Position numbers and translations under genes: made by a program. A DNA stretch of 7,992 nt from Desulfobacteraceae bacterium (GTDB lineage: Bacteria > Desulfobacterota > Desulfobacteria > Desulfobacterales > Desulfosalsimonadaceae). The notes below the pieces were generated by a model. It was not told the origin of the DNA and made no database searches. It was given only the letters and a program-made list of their open reading frames with translations. Each line of letters starts with the position of its first letter. The first letter of the stretch is position 1. Where the stretch lies: the NCBI GenBank assembly GCA_011389605.1, contig JAABTZ010000125.1, positions 1 to 7,992 on the forward strand. Direction: 5' to 3'. Shown here piece by piece: positions 1 through 6,551 of this stretch.

Positions 1-311
1 TCTGCAAGGCGTTCAACGCCCGGACTGCAAATGATGAAGGCATGATTACCCCTGTGGTGATCACCATATATCAGGACAAAACCTTTACGTTTATCACCAA
101 AACCCCTCCTGCTGCCGTGCTGTTGAAAAAAGCCGCAGGCATTGCCAAGGGCTCGGGCAGTCCCAAGGCGGAAAAAGTCGGTAAAGTGACCCGGTCCCAG
201 GTTCAGGAGATAGCCAGGACCAAAATGCCGGATTTAAACGCACCGGACATGGAAAATGCCTGTCGGATCATTGAAGGCACGGCCCGGAGTATGGGGCTGG
301 AAGTGGTCTAA
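1..311 (+). CDS. rplK: 50S ribosomal protein L11, 3' part (5' end outside window)
   Basis: L11 sits at the base of the ribosomal stalk, binds the GTPase-associated region of 23S rRNA with L10, and helps the factor-dependent steps of translation. About 102 codons are visible, reading from base 3. They start in the CKAFNART stretch, which matches about residue 39 of the 142-residue E. coli protein. The end of the N-terminal domain (PVVITIYQDKTFTF, then TKTPPAAVLLKKAAG) is followed by the C-terminal rRNA-binding domain (GKVTRSQVQEIARTKMPDLN, then IEGTARSMGLEVV). The ATG at 42 is internal and not the start, because homologous sequence continues upstream in frame to the window edge. Translation stops at TAA 309-311, and rplA follows after 28 bases, the usual rplKA pair. 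The thiostrepton-contacting N-terminal residues lie outside the window. Confidence 0.97.
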   Translation, partial: CKAFNARTANDEGMITPVVITIYQDKTFTFITKTPPAAVLLKKAAGIAKGSGSPKAEKVGKVTRSQVQEIARTKMPDLNAPDMENACRIIEGTARSMGLEVV

Positions 312-339
312 CGGTCAACAAGGAGTTGAAGGAAAAAAA

Positions 340-1044
340 ATGCGCAAACGGAGCAAAAAATACAGGGAAATCAAATCCAATTTCGATCTCCAGGAGCGGA
401 TGGATTTTGCCGCTGCTGTGGCCGGGGCCGTGGAGTCCTCCTATGTCAGGTTTGATGAAACCGTTGATATGGCTGTAAGGCTCGGAGTCGATCCCCGTCA
501 TGCAGATCAGATGGTCCGCGGTTCGGTGGTGCTGCCCAACGGCCTTGGCAAAGAAGTCAAGGTGCTGGTGTTTGCAAAGGGGGAAAAGGAAAAGGAAGCC
601 CAGGATGCCGGCGCTGATTTTGTGGGCAATGATGATATGATCGAAAAGATCAAAGGCGGCTGGTTTGAGTTTGACAAGGCCGTGGCCACCCCCGATGTTA
701 TGGGATCAGTGGGCAAAATCGGAAAAATTCTCGGTCCCAGGGGTCTTATGCCCAATGCCAAAACAGGCACTGTCACCTTTGATGTGGCAAAAGCCGTAAG
801 CGAACTCAAAGCCGGCAAGGTAGATTTCCGGGTGGATAAAACTGGTATTGTCCATGCGCCCATGGGCAAGGTTTCCTTTGGAGCAGAAAAGCTTCTCGAA
901 AACATCCGGGCCTTTATGGATACGATTTTGCGTCTTAAGCCGGCCGCAAGCAAGGGGGCATATCTTCGTTCAGTTGCAGTTTCCACTACCATGGGGCCGG
1001 GTTTCAAAATTGATCCGGTCTTTGTCAAGGAACTGCTTAAATAA
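340..1044 (+). CDS. rplA: 50S ribosomal protein L1
   Basis: L1 forms the mobile L1 stalk of the large subunit, binds 23S rRNA and helps deacylated tRNA leave the E site. In E. coli it also represses its own rplKA message. The ATG at 340 gives 234 residues, the same length as E. coli L1, beginning MRKRSKKYREIK. The signature GPRGLMPNAKTGTV starts at residue 132. Other family landmarks are DQMVRGSVVLPNG in domain I and KGAYLRSVAVSTTMGPG near the C-terminus. The frame is open upstream to an ATG at 256, but that lies inside rplK and would add 28 residues without L1 similarity. Possible Shine-Dalgarno sequences are AAGGAG at 320-325 (rather far) and GAAGGA at 328-333, six bases before the ATG. Nothing looks truncated or odd. 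Confidence 0.97.
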   Translation: MRKRSKKYREIKSNFDLQERMDFAAAVAGAVESSYVRFDETVDMAVRLGVDPRHADQMVRGSVVLPNGLGKEVKVLVFAKGEKEKEAQDAGADFVGNDDMIEKIKGGWFEFDKAVATPDVMGSVGKIGKILGPRGLMPNAKTGTVTFDVAKAVSELKAGKVDFRVDKTGIVHAPMGKVSFGAEKLLENIRAFMDTILRLKPAASKGAYLRSVAVSTTMGPGFKIDPVFVKELLK

Positions 1045-1065
1045 AGAATAAAGATTGATGCCGAT

Positions 1066-1097
1066 GCACGGCCCGAAAATGGTTTCGGCTGCCATGC
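1066..1097 (+). other. Imperfect RNA hairpin after rplA
   Basis: The RNA can fold into a 12-base-pair stem: 1066-1068 with 1095-1097, a C/A mismatch, 1070-1072 with 1091-1093, a two-base bulge at 1089-1090, then CCGAAA 1073-1078 with TTTCGG 1083-1088 closing an ATGG loop. No run of T follows, so it does not look like an intrinsic terminator. It starts 21 bases after the L1 stop codon. It could protect the 3' end of the rplKA message or be a processing site; this is inference. Confidence 0.4.
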
Positions 1098-1139
1098 TCG
1101 TCGTTTATATATCGATATTTAACGCGATATCAAATCATT

Positions 1140-1253
1140 AATCTGTCAAAGACCGTAGGTTCGCCAATCCGGCGCGAATAAACGGAAAAAATGATTTTCC
1201 GGCCTACCGAGGCAGGCTTTCTGATGCTGTGGAAGCCTTGGTTTTTACAGATT
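1140..1253 (+). ncRNA. L10 leader (cis-regulatory RNA controlling rplJ-rplL)
   Basis: Position, conserved bases and fold fit the ribosomal protein L10 leader, which L10 or the L10-L12 complex binds to control its own operon. A long closing helix pairs 1140-1154 with 1240-1253: 14 pairs including one G-U, with one bulged C at 1147. Directly stacked on it, GTAGG 1155-1159 pairs with CCTAC 1203-1207. This helix encloses two small hairpins, CGCC/GGCG (1162-1165 with 1171-1174) and CGGAAAA/TTTTCCG (1183-1189 with 1195-1201). The single-stranded CGAGGC at 1208-1213 matches the conserved protein-binding segment as I recall it. A last branch pairs AGGCTTTC 1214-1221 with GGAAGCCT 1231-1238. The closing helix ends three bases before the rplJ Shine-Dalgarno sequence, so a stable fold could affect initiation. 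The helices were paired by hand, with no energy calculation. Confidence 0.85.
1214..1246 (+). terminator. Possible transcription attenuator inside the L10 leader
   Basis: An eight-pair stem (1214-1221 with 1231-1238, one G-U) with a nine-base loop is followed by TGG and five T residues at 1242-1246. That is close to intrinsic-terminator form. The same T run is also the 3' strand of the leader's closing helix, so the stem may simply be a branch of the folded leader. Termination before rplJ under L10 control is known in Bacillus subtilis; whether it happens here is inference. The only competing antiterminator pairing found is weak, GCCT 1202-1205 with AGGC 1214-1217. Confidence 0.35.
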
Positions 1254-1256
1254 CAG

Positions 1257-1264
1257 AAAGGAGG
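1257..1264 (+). promoter_or_regulatory. Strong Shine-Dalgarno sequence that fixes the rplJ start
   Basis: AAAGGAGG is an almost full anti-16S match, eight bases before the GTG at 1273. It overlaps the other in-frame GTG at 1264, which therefore cannot be the start codon. It lies just after the closing helix of the L10 leader. Confidence 0.85.
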
Positions 1265-1272
1265 TGGAGTCA

Positions 1273-1797
1273 GTGTTAACGCTTTCGCAAAAGCAGGAGT
1301 TGGTATCAGCCCTTCACGAAAAGTTTGAGCAGAAAAAAATTCTGATCCTCGTGGATTACAAAGGGCTAAATGTGCCGAAAATAAATGAGCTGCGTTCAAA
1401 GCTTAGGCAGGCGGGGGTTGAATTCCGGGTGGTTAAAAACACCCTTCTTGTCCGGGCCGCCCTGGAAACTGATGTTGAATTGATCAGGGAGCAGTTTGAA
1501 GGCCCCAGCGCCGTTGCCTTAAGCTATGATGATCCTGTGGCACCTGCCAAGGTGCTCTATGAGTTTATCAAGGATAATGACAAGCTGCAGATCAAAGCCG
1601 GGGTAATGGGCGGAACTGTTCTGGATGCCGATGGAGTAAAAAGGCTTTCGGATCTGCCGTCGCGCGAAGTGCTGCTCGCTATGACCCTGGGTACCATGAA
1701 TGCGGTTCCCACAGGCCTGGTTCGGGCGCTTTCCAACATTCCCGAACGCCTGCTTTATGCCCTGCAGGCAATAAGCGATCAGAAAGAAGCTGCATAA
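1273..1797 (+). CDS. rplJ: 50S ribosomal protein L10
   Basis: L10 anchors the ribosomal stalk: its N-terminal domain binds 23S rRNA beside L11, and its C-terminal helix carries the L7/L12 dimers. Starting at GTG 1273, the product has 174 residues, within the family's usual range, and begins MLTLSQKQELVSALHEKF. Typical L10 landmarks follow: ILVDYKGLNVPKINELRSKL, then VVKNTLLVRAAL in the rRNA-binding domain, then KAGVMGG. The C-terminal stretch from about residue 133 (SREVLLAMTLGTMN, then ALSNIPERLLYALQAI) is the hinge and L12-binding helix. A GTG at 1264 is in frame but lies within the Shine-Dalgarno sequence. Expression is expected to be limited by the L10 leader directly upstream. rplL follows after 78 bases. 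The protein is intact, with no odd residues noticed. Confidence 0.96.
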   Translation: MLTLSQKQELVSALHEKFEQKKILILVDYKGLNVPKINELRSKLRQAGVEFRVVKNTLLVRAALETDVELIREQFEGPSAVALSYDDPVAPAKVLYEFIKDNDKLQIKAGVMGGTVLDADGVKRLSDLPSREVLLAMTLGTMNAVPTGLVRALSNIPERLLYALQAISDQKEAA

Positions 1798-1810
1798 CCC
1801 GTGCAGCCAA

Positions 1811-1845
1811 TTGTTTGATTTTTAAAAAGTTTAACCTACTATTAT
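1811..1845 (+). promoter_or_regulatory. Weak candidate promoter in the rplJ-rplL spacer
   Basis: The spacer is very AT-rich. It contains TTGATT at 1815-1820 and the overlapping -10-like hexamers TACTAT (1837-1842, spacer 16) and TATTAT (1840-1845, spacer 19). Extra transcription of rplL would fit its need for several copies per ribosome. AT-rich spacers easily give such matches by chance, so confidence is low. Confidence 0.18.
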
Positions 1846-1875
1846 GGTGTTAGTTAATATTTAAGGAGATATCCA

Positions 1876-2262
1876 ATGGCTGATATAACCAAACAGGATG
1901 TAATTGATTTTATAGCAAACATGACAGTTCTCGAACTCTCGGAACTGATCAAGGAACTGGAAGAAAAATTCGGCGTATCTGCCGCAGCACCGGTGGCTGT
2001 GGCCGGTGCACCTGCTGCCGGCGGTGAAGCCGCCGCTGCTGAGGAAGAAAAAACTGAGTTTGATGTTGTCCTGGCCACAGTGGGTGACAAGAAGATTCAG
2101 GTTATAAAGGAAGTACGGGCTATCACCGGATTGGGTCTCAAGGAAGCAAAGGCTCTTGTGGAAGAGGCCCCCAAACCCGTCAAGGAAGGTGTGGTCAAGG
2201 AAGAAGCCGAGAAGATCAAATCACAGCTCGAAGGTGCGGGTGCCACCGTGGAAATCAAGTAG
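1876..2262 (+). CDS. rplL: 50S ribosomal protein L7/L12
   Basis: L7/L12 is the multi-copy acidic stalk protein that recruits translation factors such as EF-Tu and EF-G and stimulates their GTPase activity. The 128-residue product begins MADITKQDVIDFIANMT. The N-terminal dimerisation domain (about 1-36, with LSELIKELEEKFGVS) binds L10. A flexible Ala/Pro/Gly/Glu-rich hinge spans about 37-58. The C-terminal factor-binding domain (about 59-128) has the typical EFDVVL, KIQVIKEVR and GLGLKEAKALVE stretches and ends TVEIK. The length is slightly above the E. coli protein (about 121), mainly from the hinge. AAGGAG at 1863-1868 lies seven bases before the ATG. It shares the upstream L10 leader with rplJ and is followed by structured RNA before rpoB. 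Confidence 0.98.
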   Translation: MADITKQDVIDFIANMTVLELSELIKELEEKFGVSAAAPVAVAGAPAAGGEAAAAEEEKTEFDVVLATVGDKKIQVIKEVRAITGLGLKEAKALVEEAPKPVKEGVVKEEAEKIKSQLEGAGATVEIK

Positions 2263-2286
2263 CCTGCCGATGTTCAGGCGCCTTTT
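2262..2286 (+). terminator. Small terminator-like hairpin right after rplL (possible attenuator)
   Basis: GCCTG at 2262-2266 pairs with CAGGC at 2275-2279 around an eight-base loop, followed by GCC and four T residues (2283-2286). It begins on the last base of the rplL stop codon. The stem is short and the T run weak, so at most partial termination would be expected. E. coli has an attenuator at the same place in its operon. An alternative fold, GCGCC 2278-2282 with GGCGC 2298-2302, would compete with it. Confidence 0.35.
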
Positions 2287-2344
2287 ACACCAGATCCGGC
2301 GCAAAAATGCATGCAATCAGCTAAGACATGTGACCATGATGAAA

Positions 2345-2390
2345 TTGCGAAAATCGGCACCGGGAACTGCCCGGATGCCGGTTTTCGCAA
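2345..2390 (+). other. Long RNA hairpin before rpoB, candidate RNase III processing site
   Basis: TTGCGAAAA at 2345-2353 pairs perfectly with TTTTCGCAA at 2382-2390. The stem continues with a T-G wobble, CGGCA (2355-2359) with TGCCG (2376-2380), a single bulged A at 2375, and CCGGG (2360-2364) with CCCGG (2370-2374), closing on an AACTG loop. In total there are 20 base pairs. No T run follows (the next bases are AACC), so it is not a standard terminator. It ends 33 bases before the rpoB ATG. E. coli RNase III cuts the transcript in a hairpin in the same rplL-rpoB spacer; the same role here is inferred from position and shape. Confidence 0.6.
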
Positions 2391-2423
2391 AACCATTTTA
2401 ATAAGATAGATGCTGGAGACGAA

Positions 2424-5400
2424 ATGACAGGAAATCCGCCGAAATACAAACGATTTCGGAAAAATTTCGGTCGCATTCAATCCATTGTGGACATCCCGGA
2501 CCTCATTGGGATTCAACGTGAATCCTACCAGCGGTTTCTGCAGCGGGGCGTTTTGCCCGAACAGCGGGAAGATATGGGTCTGCAGGCAGTTTTTAACTCG
2601 GTTTTTCCCATAAAGGATTTTACGGGTACGGCTTCTCTTGAATTTGTTTCTTACCATTTCGGAGAGGTCAAGCATTCTGTAAATGAGTGCATAAACCGGG
2701 GTATGACCCATGAAATTTCCGTGCGCATCCGGGTTCGCCTGGTGGTCTACGATACAGACAAGACCACGGGTGTTTCAAGTATCCGGGACATCAAGGAACA
2801 GGAGATTTACTTCGGCACCATTCCGCTGATGACCGAGCGCGGCACTTTTATCATCAACGGAACCGAACGGGCCGTGGTCAGTCAGCTGCACCGTTCGTCG
2901 GGTGTGTTTTTCGACCATGACAAGGGCAAGACCCATTCCAGCGGCCGTATAATTTACACTGCCCGGATAATTCCGGTGCGCGGCTCGTGGATCGACATGG
3001 AAATCGATCCCAAGGATATTATTTACGTGCGCATAGACCGGCGCCGCAAATTTCCCGTAACCTTGCTGTTTAAGGCCCTTGGTTATACAGACGACGATAT
3101 CCTTTCATACTTTTACCATACTGAGAAAGTCTACATTAAGGGCGAAAAATTTGCCCGCGATCTGAACCCTGAATTTCTCAAGGGCGAGCGGCCCGGTGAA
3201 GATATAGTAAATCCGGAAACCGGCGAGGTTCTGGTCAAAAAGGGAAGAATGATCACAAAGAGGGCCATCAGGCAGCTTCAGGCCGCGGGCATGGAGCAGG
3301 TCCCCATGACCGTCGATGAACTCCAGGAAAGGGTTATTGCCTCTGATGTAATCCATCCGGAAACCGGTGAAGTTATTGTAAAGTCCAATGAAGGCGTTGA
3401 CCCTGATCTGCTCGATCAGATGGTTGCCTCAGGAGTTGACTGGTTTGAAATCCTGGTCATGGAGGGACCCTTTGCCGGTCAGTCCATCCGCAAGACACTG
3501 CTGCTGGACAAGGCCAAGACAAAAGAAGAAGCCTTAATTGATATCTACCGGAGGTTAAGGCCCGGCAACCCTGTTACACCGGAGGTTGCCCAGGATTTTG
3601 TTGACCATCTGTTTTTTAAGACCGCATACTATGATCTCTCCGGCGTGGGCCGCCTTAAACTAAACCATCGCTTAAATATCAATACGCCTCTGGACATGCG
3701 TACCCTGCGCAGAGAGGACATCCTGCTTACAGCAAGGATTCTCGTTGATCTGCGCGATACCCAGGGGGCCGTTGATGATATAGACCACCTTGGCAATCGC
3801 CGGGTGCGGGCTGTGGGAGAACTGCTTGAAAATCAGTACCGAATCGGACTTGTACGCATGGAGCGGGCCATAAAGGAGCGCATGAGCATGCAGGAAGTCG
3901 ATGCTCTCATGCCCAACGATCTGGTAAATCCCAAGCCAGTGTCTGCCGTGGTCAAGGAGTTTTTCGGCACAAGCCAGCTTTCCCAGTTTCTGGATCAGAC
4001 CAATCCCCTCTCTGAGACCACCCATAAGCGGCGCTTAAGCGCTCTGGGCCCGGGAGGACTGACCCGTGACCGGGCAGGATTTGAGGTGCGAGATGTGCAC
4101 CCGTCCCATTACGGCCGGATTTGCCCCATTGAAACTCCGGAAGGCCCCAATATCGGGTTGATTGTCTCGCTTTGTACCTTCGGCAGGGTAAATCAGTATG
4201 GCTTTATTGAAACCCCGTACCGGGTTGTGGAAAACGCCACGGTATCCAAAGAAATACGTCTGCTTTCGGCATTTGAGGAAAAGGATCACCCCATTGCCCA
4301 GGCCAATGCGCCGGTGGATGAGAAAGACCGTTACGTAAACCCCGTGGTGATTTCACGGGTTGAAGGTGAGTTTATGATGGTGGGAAAAGACCAGATTGAA
4401 CTCATGGACGTTTCCCCTAACCAGCTGGTTAGCATTAGTGCATCCCTGATCCCGTTTCTTGAAAATGACGACGCCAACCGCGCGTTGATGGGATCGAACA
4501 TGATGCGCCAGGCCGTTCCCCTTCTCAACGCTGAAGCCCCTCTGGTTGGCACGGGTGTGGAGGGAATCGTTGCCAGGGACTCAGGTGTAAGTATTGTGGC
4601 AAAGCGAAACGGCTTTGTTGTGGATGTTGATGCATCGCGTATTGTCCTGCAGCATGATCCCTCCGATGCTCCGTCTGAAAAAGACGTTACCATTTACAAC
4701 CTTGGCAAGTTCGTCCGGTCAAATCAAAACACATGCTTTAACCAGAGGCCAATTGTTAAAAAAGGCGAACGCGTGCACGCCGGTGAGATTATAGCAGACG
4801 GCCCGGCCACTGAAAACGGGGAACTGGCGCTTGGCAAAAACGTGACCGTGGCATTTATGCCCTGGGGTGGATACAATTTTGAAGACTCCATTCTCGTCAG
4901 CGAGCGCCTGGTAAAAGACGGGGTGTTTACCTCCGTGCACATTGAAGAATTCGAGGTGCTTGCAAGAGATACAAAACTGGGCCGGGAGGAAATCACCAGA
5001 GATATTCCAAACGTTGGCGAAGAAGCCCTTAAGGATCTTGATGAAAGCGGCATTATCCGGCTTGGCGCCGAAGTTGTTCCTGCCGACATCCTTGTTGGAA
5101 AGGTCACGCCCAAGGGCGAAACCCAGCTGTCGCCAGAGGAGAAACTTCTCCGGGCAATATTCGGGGAAAAGGCCGGGGATGTCAAAGACACCTCCCTGCG
5201 GGTACCGCCGGGGGTTTCCGGTATTGTTACGGATGTGAAAGTGTTTTCCCGCCGGGGTGTTGAAAAAGACGATCGGTCCCGCTCCATTGAGGATGAGGAA
5301 ATCGCGGCTCTGGAAAAGGACCGTGATGATGAAATCAAGATTATCGAAGAGATGGCCAGAAATGAAATGGCTGCCTTTCTTGCAGGCAAGCAATGCGCGG

Positions 5401-6524
5401 AAAGCCTTTTTGACGGCAAGAAGGTTCTGGTTGCAAAAGATGTCCGCATGGAAAAAAAGATGCTCGAAAACATCCCTCTGGCCAAATTTGAGCATATTGT
5501 CTTAAAGGATAAAAAATCCGAGGAAAAGGTGGCTGAAATCCTTTCGCGGCATCGCGAACAGGCTGATCTGGCAAAATCCGCCTTTGAAAATCAGGTAAGC
5601 GCCATTGAAAAAGGCGATGAGCTGCCGCCCGGGGTCATTAAAATGATCAAGATTTATGTTGCCATGAAGCGCACTCTTTCGGTCGGCGACAAGATGGCCG
5701 GCCGGCACGGCAACAAGGGCGTGGTATCAAGGATTTTGCCTGAAGAGGATCTGCCCTATTTTGCCGATGGCCGTACCGTGGACATGGTATTAAATCCCCT
5801 GGGTGTTCCCTCGCGAATGAACGTGGGCCAGATTCTGGAAATTCATCTCGGAAGGGCTGCAAAAGGTCTGGGAGATCAGATAAATGCTTTTCTAGAAGAA
5901 AACAGGATCGAAGAGCTGCGAAAGAAATTTAAAAAAGTTTTTTCAGGCAAGACAGAATCCCGGCAGCTGGGTGAAATGTCTGATTCCGATGTACTGGCAA
6001 TGGCAGAAAATACCCGTGAAGGCGTTTTTATGGCAACACCGGTATTTGATGGCGCCAAGGAGGAAGAAATCAAGGATTTGCTTGCAGAAGCCGGGGTCAG
6101 TAAATCCGGTCAGGCCACTTTGTTTGACGGCCGTACCGGCCTGCCTTTTGATGAAAAGGTCACCGTTGGAGCCATGTATATGCTCAAACTTCATCATCTT
6201 GTGGCAGACAAGCTTCATGCCCGTTCCATTGGCCCCTATTCGCTGGTAACCCAGCAGCCCCTTGGGGGCAAGGCCCAGTTTGGCGGACAAAGGCTCGGGG
6301 AAATGGAGGTCTGGGCCATTGAAGCCTATGGCGCGGCCCACTGCCTGCAGGAGTTTCTGACGGTCAAGTCCGATGACATGGCAGGCCGTACACGCATGTA
6401 CGAAAAAATCGTCAAGGGCCAGAACGTCTTTGAACCTGGTCTGCCCGAATCCTTCCGGGTTCTGACCAAGGAATTGCAGAGCCTGGGCCTGGACATAACG
6501 CTGGTGGAAGAAGACAGCGAATAA
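2424..6524 (+). CDS. rpoB: DNA-directed RNA polymerase subunit beta
   Basis: Beta is one of the two large catalytic subunits of RNA polymerase. The product has 1366 residues, against 1342 in E. coli, and is intact. The rifampicin region runs from about 515 (GTSQLSQFLDQTNPLSETTH) to 541, followed by GPGGLTRDRAGFEVRDVHPS and PIETPEGPNIGL. The resistance-linked positions D516, H526 and S531 of E. coli are D524, H534 and S539, so rifampicin sensitivity is predicted. The acidic pair of NFEDS is E820-D821. The active-site lysines of GDKMAGRHGNKG are K1090 and K1098. The C-terminal clamp and anchor region includes GPYSLVTQQPLGGKAQFGGQ. Two lineage insertions are present: one at about 230-350 with a duplicated PETGEV motif (264-269, 312-317), and a charged, helical one at about 950-1065. 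GGAG at 2415-2418 lies five bases before the ATG. rpoC follows after 27 bases. Confidence 0.99.
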   Translation: MTGNPPKYKRFRKNFGRIQSIVDIPDLIGIQRESYQRFLQRGVLPEQREDMGLQAVFNSVFPIKDFTGTASLEFVSYHFGEVKHSVNECINRGMTHEISVRIRVRLVVYDTDKTTGVSSIRDIKEQEIYFGTIPLMTERGTFIINGTERAVVSQLHRSSGVFFDHDKGKTHSSGRIIYTARIIPVRGSWIDMEIDPKDIIYVRIDRRRKFPVTLLFKALGYTDDDILSYFYHTEKVYIKGEKFARDLNPEFLKGERPGEDIVNPETGEVLVKKGRMITKRAIRQLQAAGMEQVPMTVDELQERVIASDVIHPETGEVIVKSNEGVDPDLLDQMVASGVDWFEILVMEGPFAGQSIRKTLLLDKAKTKEEALIDIYRRLRPGNPVTPEVAQDFVDHLFFKTAYYDLSGVGRLKLNHRLNINTPLDMRTLRREDILLTARILVDLRDTQGAVDDIDHLGNRRVRAVGELLENQYRIGLVRMERAIKERMSMQEVDALMPNDLVNPKPVSAVVKEFFGTSQLSQFLDQTNPLSETTHKRRLSALGPGGLTRDRAGFEVRDVHPSHYGRICPIETPEGPNIGLIVSLCTFGRVNQYGFIETPYRVVENATVSKEIRLLSAFEEKDHPIAQANAPVDEKDRYVNPVVISRVEGEFMMVGKDQIELMDVSPNQLVSISASLIPFLENDDANRALMGSNMMRQAVPLLNAEAPLVGTGVEGIVARDSGVSIVAKRNGFVVDVDASRIVLQHDPSDAPSEKDVTIYNLGKFVRSNQNTCFNQRPIVKKGERVHAGEIIADGPATENGELALGKNVTVAFMPWGGYNFEDSILVSERLVKDGVFTSVHIEEFEVLARDTKLGREEITRDIPNVGEEALKDLDESGIIRLGAEVVPADILVGKVTPKGETQLSPEEKLLRAIFGEKAGDVKDTSLRVPPGVSGIVTDVKVFSRRGVEKDDRSRSIEDEEIAALEKDRDDEIKIIEEMARNEMAAFLAGKQCAESLFDGKKVLVAKDVRMEKKMLENIPLAKFEHIVLKDKKSEEKVAEILSRHREQADLAKSAFENQVSAIEKGDELPPGVIKMIKIYVAMKRTLSVGDKMAGRHGNKGVVSRILPEEDLPYFADGRTVDMVLNPLGVPSRMNVGQILEIHLGRAAKGLGDQINAFLEENRIEELRKKFKKVFSGKTESRQLGEMSDSDVLAMAENTREGVFMATPVFDGAKEEEIKDLLAEAGVSKSGQATLFDGRTGLPFDEKVTVGAMYMLKLHHLVADKLHARSIGPYSLVTQQPLGGKAQFGGQRLGEMEVWAIEAYGAAHCLQEFLTVKSDDMAGRTRMYEKIVKGQNVFEPGLPESFRVLTKELQSLGLDITLVEEDSE

Positions 6525-6539
6525 TTTTATTTTCTATGC

Positions 6540-6545
6540 AAGGAG
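6540..6545 (+). promoter_or_regulatory. Shine-Dalgarno sequence that fixes the rpoC TTG start
   Basis: AAGGAG lies six bases before the TTG at 6552. The only nearby ATG (6536-6538) is out of frame with rpoC, and no in-frame ATG or GTG exists between the rpoB stop and 6552. Confidence 0.85.
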
Positions 6546-6551
6546 ATCGCA

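Noticed and set aside
42..311. A separate 89-residue gene starting at ATG 42
   Set aside because: L11 homology continues upstream in the same frame to the window edge, so this ATG is internal to rplK.
256..339. N-terminal extension of L1 from the ATG at 256
   Set aside because: It overlaps rplK in another frame, and L1 homology and the 234-residue family length both point to ATG 340.
507..1028. Minus-strand open frame of 173 codons opposite rplA
   Set aside because: It is entirely antisense to rplA and has a low-complexity Ser/Thr/Pro-rich translation with no recognisable domain; it is a shadow of the real gene.
1109..1118. Perfect palindrome ATATCGATAT as an operator site
   Set aside because: It is short, AT-rich and unpaired with any promoter I can support, so chance is a sufficient explanation.
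1264..1272. GTG at 1264 as the rplJ start
   Set aside because: It lies within the Shine-Dalgarno sequence AAAGGAGG; GTG 1273 has correct spacing.
2274..2711. Minus-strand open frame of 145 codons across the rplL-rpoB spacer
   Set aside because: It covers the structured spacer and the 5' end of rpoB and has no recognisable motif.
4719..5495. Long minus-strand open frames of 258 and 253 codons opposite rpoB
   Set aside because: Both lie wholly inside the strongly conserved rpoB coding region, overlap each other in different frames and resemble no protein family I know. One is Ser/Arg-rich, as expected of a reverse-complement shadow.
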